This document shows, one piece after another, positions 11,081 to 21,800 of a DNA stretch of 64,000 bases. The stretch spans positions 1,091,065 through 1,155,064 of the forward strand of contig SJOL01007233.1 in assembly GCA_004794785.1 (NCBI GenBank), read 5' to 3'. Position 1 is the stretch's first letter. Every line of letters begins with the position of its first letter. This DNA is from Opisthorchis felineus (lineage: Eukaryota; Platyhelminthes; Trematoda; Opisthorchiida; Opisthorchiidae). The translations under genes were made by a program, and so were the position numbers. The notes beneath the pieces are model-generated. The model did no database searches and was not told where the DNA came from. It was given only the letters and a program-made list of their open reading frames with translations.

Positions 11081-13289
11081 GAGTAGAAACCACTGAACGA
11101 CAAGAACAAACCCCGACGCGGGAAGTTTGGGTGAAAGTCTCGACCCTGTGTATCAATCCGTGAATCCGTGAAGTTAGCGCTTCTGCAGAGGAAACACCAA
11201 GGGTACAGAAAGTGTATCAGATTTCCAAAACCAGGTCAGAGACACACACAGCGCGTCGTATCTAAAGTGTTTGAGTTGATGCCGCTCTGGAAATCCGGAC
11301 GCCTTCTGGAAGCTGCATCAGCGACCGGCATTCTGTGGACTCCGAAGCATGATTCGTTGCTGGGCCCACACTTTCCACCCATCAGAGCCTGCCTTGATGT
11401 CAGGCCTGAGGACGCCCAATATTGTGGTCAATCGCGTGCTTTTTGTCTTGGCTGCAGCAGCACCCAACCACGGGTGGTGAAAGGCCTTGGTGCAGGATTC
11501 CGCTTAACATGTACCTTACAGGTATCCCGAGTTGATCTATTTATTTACTGCTCACATATTATATTCCCCACTTAAATGTACATTTAAGTGAAGCACGTGG
11601 TTCACTTCCGAAATTCCCATTAGCCAAGTACATCGGGATATACACCTTGTCACACACCCCCAACTACTGTCTACTTTTTAAACCCTCAGTACCCATATCC
11701 CACTCGCCTTGGCTTATCCTACATTTCAGATGAGAAAATAGTCCACTCATCTGCCGCTTACCATCTTCACCATGCGGGTGACCTGTTATTTTCTGATCTT
11801 TTATAGTTCGTACCTGACGTTGATCGCTGTCACGCTATAATTCTGTGAGACTTGAACCCCCTAAGGTCAGTTGAAACATGCTGTCATTCCGAAACTCCGG
11901 CGTGGCCTCTACTCTCCTGGGAGCATCCACATCCCCCAATCCCACAATACTCCGACTTGGTAGCGCTCACCCACTCTTGACCTCCTTTTTGCCAACAAGC
12001 TTGATACGATAATTGGAGTTATTGTCCCTTTCCTCTAGACAAGAGTGGACATGCTATTCTTTCCTGGGACTCCATCCTCATACCTGACACCATGGACGCA
12101 GGACGTCTTGCGTACCACCGAGGATGTGTTGGCACAAAAAAGTACTTGAACACTTTTGACCAGCTGGCTCATGGACACACTTCCTTGGAAGCAAAGTACC
12201 ATCACAGCCTCTCCCCCCTCTCCCGAGGCGTAAGCATTGTATCCTTACTTTTTCAAATGGACAACACCCATGTCGCATCCGCCTGCTCTTGAACCGAAAA
12301 TGACAGCCTGGCTTTGCACCCCAGGACATAATCCCACAAGAACCTTGAAGCCTACCTCGTTCTTTATAGGTAAAATATGGTCGCAATGGGACGAGGCGCA
12401 CCTCCTGTACCGGGGATAGATGTCCTCAAACTTCTAGCACGTACGATTTCAGTGGAAAACAGAATCACCACCCTTTGTCCTGCGAAACTCGAATGTTTTC
12501 GTCATCCATGCTCCCTAGGATGGATTCTGAGCACCCGTCAGTATTTCCCGACCAGCAGCTGCTATTTTGGCACAGTGATCGAGATTGTGTGCTACAGTCC
12601 CGCGGGATACTTCGTTTTGAAATTTCTTCGGCAAGGTGAACTCATGTCGGGAAGGCCAGTTGGGAGCAGCCGAACTTTTAGTTTCAGACGACTGTCTCCT
12701 GAGACGGGGTGAGTCGGCTTCAGAAACATCTTGGATACGTGTTGCCCAGGCACTGATGGACTGCCAGATCTGCACAAACCGTGACCCAGTGACGGACTCC
12801 ATAGACCACAGGAAGACCGAGCTGTTTCATGTCGCATTTGATCGTATTCGGTCAGGTTTTCGGTTTTCCTCAGAGGTGAGTTTCATTCTTGACATTTAGG
12901 CCCCGAGGTTTGTTTGGTTATTTGGGCATCGTCACTGCGCAACAGGCGCCCAAACCATTGCAAACGCCCTCGACGGAGTTGAGCTAGTTATGTTAGGTCA
13001 TGACAACGTTTTTGCATTTCGCCATTGAATACCTCTAACTAACGAACTCACTATTAGCCGAAGACACCAGTTGTCAAAAAACAGCTTTCGGACCTCTGCT
13101 CATAGGGGCCATGTTCCGCAAGCATAAATCAGAACTGGATGGATGGATGAGCTGAAGACTCGAGTCTGGGAGCGTAAAGTAATCTGTATTGTTCTCCACA
13201 AGACTGGGTCAGTTGCTCAGATTTAGCGGCCTAACTAGGCACCAGAGTATCCTTCCAATGACCGTCTGAGTGACGAGTCTACTGCGAAG
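11081..13289. other. No gene supported; probable old repeat debris
   Basis: ORFs up to 135 codons overlap on both strands with no motif recognised. 11590-12030 is pyrimidine-rich like 8336-10045. Confidence 0.35.
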
Positions 13290-13489
13290 TTAAGGAGTAC
13301 TGGCGAAAGTGAGAAGTCTTGTCATACACCAGGCAATGTCGAACACCATAGTCACGTCGTATACCCGGACCCGAGCTTTCAATGATGAGCAGTAGACCTT
13401 AATGAAGTTTACCAGCTTCGTGGGGACACCGTCAGCTAAGGGAATCGCCCAAAGTGACCCCCGGTCAGTCGAATCAAACGCAGCCCGAA
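13290..13489 (-). mobile_element. RTE reverse-transcriptase fragment, separate copy
   Basis: On the - strand, immediately after the GATGACGAT tail of the neighbouring RTE copy, the frame reads AAFDSTDRGSLWAIPLADG, the conserved RT motif A of RTE elements. Because the 3' tail of one copy abuts the middle of another, these are two insertions in the same orientation. The catalytic Asp of motif A appears kept but the frame ends soon after. Confidence 0.7.
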
Positions 13490-15430
13490 TCGTCATCGTC
13501 GGCAGCGTAACATGAGTGTTCAATACTGATGCTTCGCTGCCGTACAACCATGATTTGTTCGAAAACCTTGTTGTAAAGAAAAGAATAAAAGCTGACGGGG
13601 GAGGGACTTAGTGCTAGCCTACCACAATCACTGGGGTTCCTACATCTCCGGACACACTCAGGCAATCTGGACAACAATCTGATAACAAGAACGCCCCCAA
13701 CATCGATGGGCAGGCATATCTTGGAGAATCTCCAACCAGGGGCAGTAGGGATCACGCGGTCCCCATCCTCGAACGCTAATCGCACCGACAGCTTTCAGAC
13801 TTTTTGTAATCTCTTTCATGCCAGGTCAAGGGTTGGCCACCTCTCTGCTTCCGCCACTCTGAATTGGGCACGGAAAACAGCACCCTCTTCGGCAAGTGAT
13901 GGTTCGACATACGCAATACATGGCCTAACCAACGCAGCTTCTGGTGCTGGACACATTCTTCGATAGAAGTCCCCGTTGAACAACCGAATATGCACCTTCT
14001 AAGTGCCTCGTTACGGATTCGCCGACACCAACCTACACGAGCTATGGTTCAGAGACAACGGTTCTGGAAGACTTGAAGACGTCTGCGTTCCACTGCTCGA
14101 ACAGGCCAAGTCTTGCAGCCATACAAAAAACAGCTCGTACCGTAGCCTGATGGACACGTCTCTTGAGATTCAGGGATATACCGCTTTCACAGCATAGGTG
14201 TCTCAAATTAGCAAATGCGACCCACGCCTTGCGGATTCGTGCATTTACTTCATCTCCCACACTACAGTCGGAACTAATACAACGTCCAAGATACGTAAAA
14301 CGCTCCGCGGTTTCAAGTGTCTCTCCCTGGGTTGTAAATGGCGTGTTCAGTGGCTGCACGCCAGAAACATGACCTTACACCGTCTGGGTACAAAGCATAC
14401 GCCAAAGGACGGGACGTCTGCATATTCCAGCTCAACAAGGTTTTCGTCAGAGGTTATTTGAACACTAGGATTTTAAAGACCTTCCAGTGTTCGTCTCATT
14501 ATCTCGTCAATCACGAAATTAAATAGGAATAAAAAGCGGCCATTCCTGATGGACATCACTTTGCGTACGGCAGCTTTTTGAAAGCCCTTCGTATATTCTC
14601 ACATGCCCGGAAGTCAGAACACAAAGAACATGTCCAAAAGCCTCCGCAGCATTTCTTGATGGTGTCAAGGAAAACACACCAGTCAACCGAGTCAAATACT
14701 CCTTAGGAATCCAGGAACACATGAAATTATGAGCCGTCTATACGTATGGCGTTCTAGCACTTGATAGAGTAAAGATTAGGTCAACGCAACCACCACCAGG
14801 CGGAAATTCCGCTTACTGCCCTCGGGTCCGTTTTTCACGAGCCACCATATAATGACGAAGGAGAAGTGACGCCAAGAGTCTCGTTACGACCGGGGTCAAG
14901 CTGATCCCGCGTGATTATCGCACCCATTACGAACCCCCCCACACACACACACACGATTCTCCCCAGTTGTCTGGAACAGTCTCCTTTTCCCAAATGCAGG
15001 TAAACAGATCAGACAACCGCTGATTGAAGACTTCACCCCTATCTTTGAACAACGCAGGTGGGAGGTCAGGTTACTCGGTTGTGCTTGAGAGAACATATGC
15101 AGTCGTAAGCCTTCGAGGCCTTAAGGGGTTCCAGGTTCACTGTCCAGGGTTCTGCCTCAGCTGTAGGTTCCAAGTGAACGACAGCGGTTGGCTACGATAA
15201 CTGTTGTTCGGAGTATTCGGCCCAGCGGTCTAGGTGTTCTTTATCCAAGATGATCGCGCCACTTCGATCCTTGCTGTTTTCGCTCACAGACGGTTTCTGG
15301 GGGTGGGTCACACGGATCAACTGAAATACTCTTCGGGCATTCCCGGTTGTCTGGGCCTCTTCCATTTCCTTAGCTTTCCGTGTCCACCAGTCTGACTGAT
15401 TCTGATGTGCAGATCATTCCAAGCTTCCCA
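13490..15430 (-). mobile_element. Decayed RTE-type LINE, reverse transcriptase to 3' tail
   Basis: On the - strand the 5' part resembles the RTE linker before RT (MEEAQ near 15.35 kb in a frame-broken copy). 14722-14519 holds a decayed RT motif B region (GLSKSCRTQSDVHQ), and 14359-14042 the post-RT segment (ERFTYLGRCISSD, ARIRKAWVAFANLRHL). The 3' tail ends about 13490 with GATGACGAT-type repeats. Several frameshifts and stops are present. Confidence 0.75.
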
Positions 15431-15475
15431 TGTGCTTGCTACATCCAAAACAAGGTAACAAAGATAAGGACAATC

Positions 15476-15658
15476 GTTCAGCTGTAACACCCTTTCGGTG
15501 CCTAACTGCCGTACCACCCGAAGAAGGCACGATGACTGATATACTGCCAGGTTGCCCAAGCCTAGACAGCAGAAGTCGAGATGCAGAGGCCGGGTCTGAA
15601 GCACGGGCCTTCCGGTCAGTAAAGTCGCGCCCTAACCGCTGAGCCATCTCGCCCCCAC
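15476..15658 (-). mobile_element. tRNA-derived SINE, - strand
   Basis: On the - strand it starts with a tRNA-like head (A-box GGCTCAGCGGTTAG at 15645-15631), a decayed B-box around 15602-15592, then the body with TCTCGACTTCTGCTGTC and GGCACCGAAAGGGTGTTACA. It is colinear with the copy at 27858-28039. Confidence 0.8.
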
Positions 15659-18138
15659 ATCTAGAACAGCTGCTTCCTGTATAGCCACCCTGTGCTCTTA
15701 CGAATGGATGGTATTATCTTTTAGATGCAGAGGAAGCCAGTGCTGGGCTTTCATAGGGATCTGACCTCTCCCCCGCCCTATTCCTTCAGTTGGACAGTCT
15801 ATCACCCACCTGTTATCTCGTATTCATCCCTTTCTAGACGGTTTAACTGCATTATTTTCCGTCCTATCGCCCTCAGCGCTCCACTTCATTCCAACTGCAC
15901 TGACCGTGCACAAGCTACTTCTGCTGTACATGCCAACCTTGCTAGTATCTGTTACGATAGCTTGTCAAATACATTGGTGCTCCAACCTTCCAAACCCCTC
16001 CATATGTCCATATTCCGTCTTCATTCCACGTCCGTTTGATGCCTACTCATTGGATTCACTATCATTCCGCGCCTTCCCTTCGTTCACTCTTCATCCTACT
16101 CCTCACGTTTTATTCTCACAACAGTATCTGGGACAATTAATCTCCTATTTCGCTTGCGCAAATACTTCACCTGTGGCCAAACACCTCGGTTTTATGAGGA
16201 TCAATTTGGTGAGAACATCGGACTTGCAATGTTGAAGTACGTCGGATATTCTTCGGCGGAAATAACTTGCTGGCACTCCACAGTTTGCGCTGCCTTGGTC
16301 ACGTGCTCCGTGTGCCAGTCGACCAACTCCCTCGAAGAGCTCTTTTCTCACAACCACACAGATAGTGGAAACGAGCCAGAAGGGTCAAACAATGAATTGA
16401 GAGCAAAGTATGGAAGGAATCTCAGCTGCGCTGACCATTGCCGCCTCCTTGATTGAAGACCCTTGGACATACACATCAATAATTAGAGACATTTACAAGC
16501 AACCCAGTCGCGCGCTCAATGATGCGTATTCATCCAATTTGTTGCCTTCAATGCATAGCTTTATTCGATCTTGCCAATAAAAAGCCCACCGAGACTCCTG
16601 ACTTCACGAATCAACTATATCAGCTAACGCCTCCAGTGCGTAGCTATCCAGCCCCGATCTCCCCAGATCATCGGTTGACGAAACTGTGCCAACTGTAACA
16701 CATGTACGCGCCTTTTGTGGCTGAAGACGGTGGTGATGACTACAATTTCTTCTCCGTGGCGCTGTTCTTCAGGTTTTTAGTATCAACACTGGGGTTCCGT
16801 AGGACTCCGTTCAATCTCCGTTTCTGGTGACACTCATGCATCTTCAGTCGATATTGACGTCCACAAATCCACTTCTTACCATCCCTGTCTCAGGTAACAA
16901 CCACGTACAAGCCCACACGTCAGCGTCTCGAATGGCGATCCTGTTGCCATTCACGATTGGGATTTATCAGAAACACTTGCACCCGGCCCTTCCGCACCCT
17001 TACGTCTTCCCATCCTCTCGTTTTCCGCCAGCCACATTCCATCCAGTGGTCCCGGCTCCACTTCACGACCCCCCACTTCACTTCTCCATCTGCCATCCAC
17101 CAGTCTTTCCTGGCCATTTAATCGAACAAGTTACCACTCAGGCCTCCAAAAAAGTAGGATTTCTGATCCATTCGCCAAACCTCCTCCCAACTACTCTCAA
17201 TTCGCAGATTCAGATCCGTCTTCCCCCCCCCCCGTCTACTACTGTTGTCATGTGTGGAGTGGGGCACCTTCCACTCACGTTTCACTTCTCGGCCAAGTTC
17301 GTTGCAAAGTATTGCGTCCCACTGCCCTTCCTACTCTGATCGATGACTTTCAACTCCTTCCCTACCCCGTTTTCATTGTCGCTGCTATCACGATAGGTGT
17401 TTTCTAGAACTTGTATTTTCTGCTCCAACTTTTAAGCCATACGTTCGTGCAACTCGCCAGTTCGCTTTGAGTCACCCAGTTGAAAATTTCCTATTTCCAC
17501 ACAAAACCCTCCGTTTTTGTCCTCTAAAAGGGACGACTCTGAAACACCTCAAATGAAGTGATTTAGTCAGCTAGTTAAAACATCTCGCGTCCACCTTATA
17601 AATCGACCAGCCTTGTCACCTGGTCTGGCGAAACTAGTGTCAAAAACCAAACGATACTCACCAATAAGTCTACTTATTGTTCCCAAAACTTTTCTGAACT
17701 GATTATTTCTCAACCTATCCCAGGCGTTTTCGAGCTGCTTGATGATCCATGATTCTGCGCACCTGAAAACGTCTAAGGCGTATATTGCCGAAGTGAAATG
17801 AACGATGGTAGTACAAAGCTGTGCCGACTTAGTGTCGCAGTACTCCAGAACGTGTCCATTCCTCAAAAGAAAGTAAATCATAAACTACATCCCCTTTTTT
17901 GTGACGTAGCTTTCAGTTAACGTGGTTGGTGATAACATTGAGAGAGCCTCTAACTAGTTCTTATTCCCGTCCGTATGTGACGCGGCGGTCCCGAAATATC
18001 CCCGTCAGTTACAGCTGCTCAACTTGAGGTAATTACCTCCACTGATACCTGCCAAAGTGGTGTTGCTCTGGTAGTACTTGTTAACCTCGCTATTCGTGAC
18101 GGTTTGGCATTGCTTGAAACTATCTTCTAACGTTCAGC
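15659..18138. other. Pyrimidine-rich stretch without supported gene
   Basis: The + strand is C/T-rich through about 17.5 kb, similar in style to 8336-10045, with a C11 run at 17223. A 170-codon ORF at 16827-17339 is compositional. Confidence 0.35.
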
Positions 18139-18475
18139 AAATACACTCGTCTACATACCAGCTTGGTTTTCACGGGAGACTCACCCGAATCGCAGCTGAA
18201 TCTCCCGTTTATGTTCTTCAGCTGATTGTGCTGCACCAGGCCGCCTCATGCTTTAGCTGGTACGATATTCGAGTATCGCAATACTTGACACACAAGTAAC
18301 ACACTACTCACAAGGTTGATGAAAACTCTTCGACAGCCCACGACCGGTTTCGCCCTTCTTGAGGCTCATCAAGTAGTCGCAGGACATCATAAACAAGAGA
18401 TTCAGCTGGAACTCAGGTGATTCTCCCGTAAAAACAAATTGCTATGCATACGGGTGTATTTGTCGAATTTCTTTC
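18139..18475 (-). repeat. Dispersed repeat, two inverted copies around a hammerhead-like core
   Basis: 18139-18225 closely resembles the reverse complement of 18385-18475: both share the ACGGGAGA..TCACC and CAGCTGAATCTC blocks. Between them, on the - strand, comes a TTGATGA block (18366-18372), a GCC/GGC stem with an 8-nt loop, GAAA (18348-18351), then a palindromic ACCGGT and C. This is the hammerhead order with one change in the first block. Related copies lie near 22.2, 36.3, 38.2, 47.2 and 54.6 kb. Confidence 0.5.
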
Positions 18476-18740
18476 AATTTGCATTCAACTAGAACACAAG
18501 GGTGACGGAAACTCGGGACTGCGCCTAACTTATGAGCTCCAAGGAAGGCGGAATCGGTTGTGGGCTATGGAATAGTTTTCAGCAGTCTTATGAGTAGCGT
18601 TTATACCTCCCAACATTTTTATTTTTTGCCTCGCCACTACCGTAATAATTCCAGCTTACGTCATTGACACACCTAGGCAGTATGACTCTAAGGTTGTGCA
18701 TACTGAACAATCCAATCTAATGTTTCATTTCTCCTTGCAG

Positions 18741-18846
18741 TTTGCTATGGACAAGACGTAATTAGTCCATCTACATCGCTATGCTTCAGAGCACTTGAAA
18801 ACGTTTTACCTGCTCCGCATCAGTTTATCCTACCTTCTGCTTCCTG
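18741..18846 (+). promoter_or_regulatory. 5' UTR of the phosphatase gene with splice acceptor and two uORFs
   Basis: A strong acceptor (pyrimidine-rich tract ending in TTGCAG) lies at 18740, leaving a 106-nt leader before the ATG at 18847. The leader holds two tiny upstream ORFs: 18747-18761 (four codons then TAA) and 18781-18798 (five codons then TGA). The acceptor could receive an upstream 5' UTR exon or a spliced leader; flatworms use SL trans-splicing, but no SL is visible here. The uORFs could lower translation unless the real transcript starts further in. Confidence 0.55.
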
Positions 18847-21800
18847 ATGGGTGGCGGTTTGTCCAAAATCATACCTGGTATTTACGTGGGAGGCTTGGCT
18901 GCTGCTAGGTCTCAAATGCAGCTTGAAAAACACCACATCACACACATATGCACCGTATTACAAAACACAGTCGAAGTGAGTATCTCTCTGTACGAAGTTT
19001 TCACGATGATCGAAGATCCCTAACAGGAAGCAAATTGTGTTCCGCGCTGATGACTCCCCTTCTGAAGACCTATCCCGATTTTTCGAGGATGCCTGTTTTT
19101 TTATTCACGAAGCTCGCGTGGCCGGTGGTGCTGTTCTCATTCATTGGCAAGTTCTCAGCTAGTTTAATTCAACGCGATTTGTTTTAGTTCTTGCTTCAGG
19201 CACAGTGATCACCGATAGTTTTATTTCAGCTGATGATTAGCTGTTGATTGATTTTTGGTTCTTTTTCGTCTCGTTTTGGACTTTGACGTGGCTACACTGG
19301 GTAATTAAGCCTGTAGAACCGAGCAATCTGATTAGTCAGCTTGGTGGTGTTTTGCGTTATCTCTGATCCACGATAGAAAAACCCATTGCATCCATCTCAT
19401 TTCGGGCCATCCCCCTACATACTCTCCCGTACTTTTCTTATACATACTGTTGTATGCCATTGATTATTTTGTTTGGTTTCCGAACACATGACTGAGCACA
19501 ACTTGCTCCAGACGTTCCCGAACAAGCACAGACTGACCTATCCCCCCTGGTCAACAAATTCCTGAATTTAGTGTCTGGAATCAACGCTGGTTCATTAATT
19601 TTGGGAGTCTGAATAAAATTTAAAAATTCAAGAAAATCTCATAAGGAATTAAACGGGAACTAACCAAGTAGTTATCTTAATTAATGCGAATGGCTGTGGA
19701 TGATTTAGCGGGAGATGTGTCTGCTTACTTTCTAATGGCCATACAGATGTTGTATGATCATATGTATTCAGTGGCTCAGCTGTCAACAAAGAAACCGCAC
19801 TGCACCGTATGGAAGCCAACGCCACAATCTAAACTTGTTGTCCCAATCTTTAGAGAAAACTTTTCCAGCAGCGAGCTTGCCACTTCAGGTCGTTTTGCGA
19901 GTCTTAAGAGGAGAGGCTAACGGAAAATAAATATTGACAGTTTGGATCATTAGGGATGGTAGTCATCATGATTATCGCGAAAATAGCACGTTTACGGTTT
20001 TTCTTCCGAGAATGCGGACACTTCAGACAATGTAACAATGCATTATGTCGCTCCATAGTGGCCTCACATTGTTATGCCACTAAAGTTGTAGGACTAGCCA
20101 ATCGCCTGAGGACATGGTGATTATTGGCTGAACCTAAAATACTGTCGGGTAAAGAATAAACACAGGTCCGCTGCCCGCAGCACATGGGCCATCGGATTAC
20201 CGCACCGCAATGTGCATATTGACAACCTATAGGATGTTATCGACTCACTCGATAATCTGAGTCAATGAAGCATAGCATCCGGAAGGCACTTTGTCAGAAA
20301 TTGAATCCATGAAACAAACGGAAAAGATTCCAGGACTTTTCTCGTAGAAAATACAAGACCAACAATAAACACAGCAAGTGCAAATGGTCAACTTGTAAAC
20401 TACACTATTACAGAGTCTGTGCTATTCTATATATATTCTATTTTTGTAAAGAAACAACGACGGTGGGGAATTGAATGTTACCCTTTGTCCTTTTGGGACA
20501 AAAATCATCCGAAACTGCAGGAAATGTAGCAGGTTTTGAAAAGCGTCAAAAATCTGAACCTAGCGTACAACAAAGCTGCCGTCATCATCATCGACAGCAT
20601 GACATCAGTGTTCAACACCGATGCTTCGCTGCCGTAAATAACAAAACGAACAAAGCTGCCTGGTCATAAGAGATAGTGATTATAGCACCCGGATGGCTAT
20701 CAGGGTGCATATTTGGTGCGCTAAAAATTTATTGTGCCAATGTGGTTACCGAAGTGAAGTAGGCACTTTCGTTGCGTTGTACTTCAAGTAAAGTCTCGGA
20801 TCCATATTCCAATCCTACTATCCAAAGCAAACTCGGGACAAATCGAACCTTTGTGTTGGAGGCATTGATCGGTTGCAGGCGCTTGTATCCCATCTATCAG
20901 CTGTGTACGGCTCCTTTATTCCGCTCGCACCTTCGACCGTAAAGTCATGTCGAACAATCGTCTGTCAACTGTGCACTAGTATGGTTTAATGTTGGCATGT
21001 GATGTGCCATCGCAAATGGACATGACATGTTAGTTAAACGTCACTTCACGCAGGAGTGCATTTTCCACGCCATGGGCCGAGAACATGAAGTCTTCACACT
21101 ATTTTTGTCCAAAGGTTTCCAGATGGCGCTTTGCACACTGCGTCTTTCTGGTTTGTGCGTAACGCTATTGGTGGGTTTAATTATATGCCGGCGAGCGATA
21201 CTTTTTACCACACGCACGAAATCTAGCACATCGGTAATAGGGTGTGCTTTAGAATGTCCTATACTGTGCTGTTTTTCCCGGTTGTATAAACCCGCTGATT
21301 TCGAAACTTACATGCAGATGTTAATGCACTGCTTCATAATCAGCCCTGATGATGGCTGGTGGTAACAACGAATTATCACTTTAATTCGTGTTTGTTTTTT
21401 ATCATACATGTCACTTCAAGTTGGCGTTTTTCTTGTTGAAGATAGGTTGACCTGTTAGATCATCGTCGGATGCAATTCACCACTTAACCAGGGTAGTTCG
21501 TAAGCATACTGTTCTTGGCCTTTTATCAAAGTTCTTGCTTGGTTATTGGTAATCTGAAGGCAGCCGAAAGTAGATGTGGCTGGTGTTGATCAGGTGGCTG
21601 TTAATCTGTTCGCCGATCTTGGTAATTAGCTTGCAAATGTTTCGTCTCCAGTCGAGGAAACGTCATCATTGGAGGAGCTTAGGCCTCCAAGCATTTACTC
21701 AGATAATCCGGACCAAAACTCACCCTGTAAGACCCCTCTGAAGAGGGGCAACTCTCTTGGAAATACACTAACAGCGGTCTTCGTCAACCGCAACTTCGTA

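Noticed and set aside
16827..17339. 170-codon + strand ORF
   Set aside because: Low-complexity Pro/Ser/Leu composition from C/T-rich DNA, no start context, no motif.
18781..18798. Alternative start for the phosphatase
   Set aside because: The frame stops after five codons; the ATG at 18847 gives the MGGG start and subfamily N-terminus.
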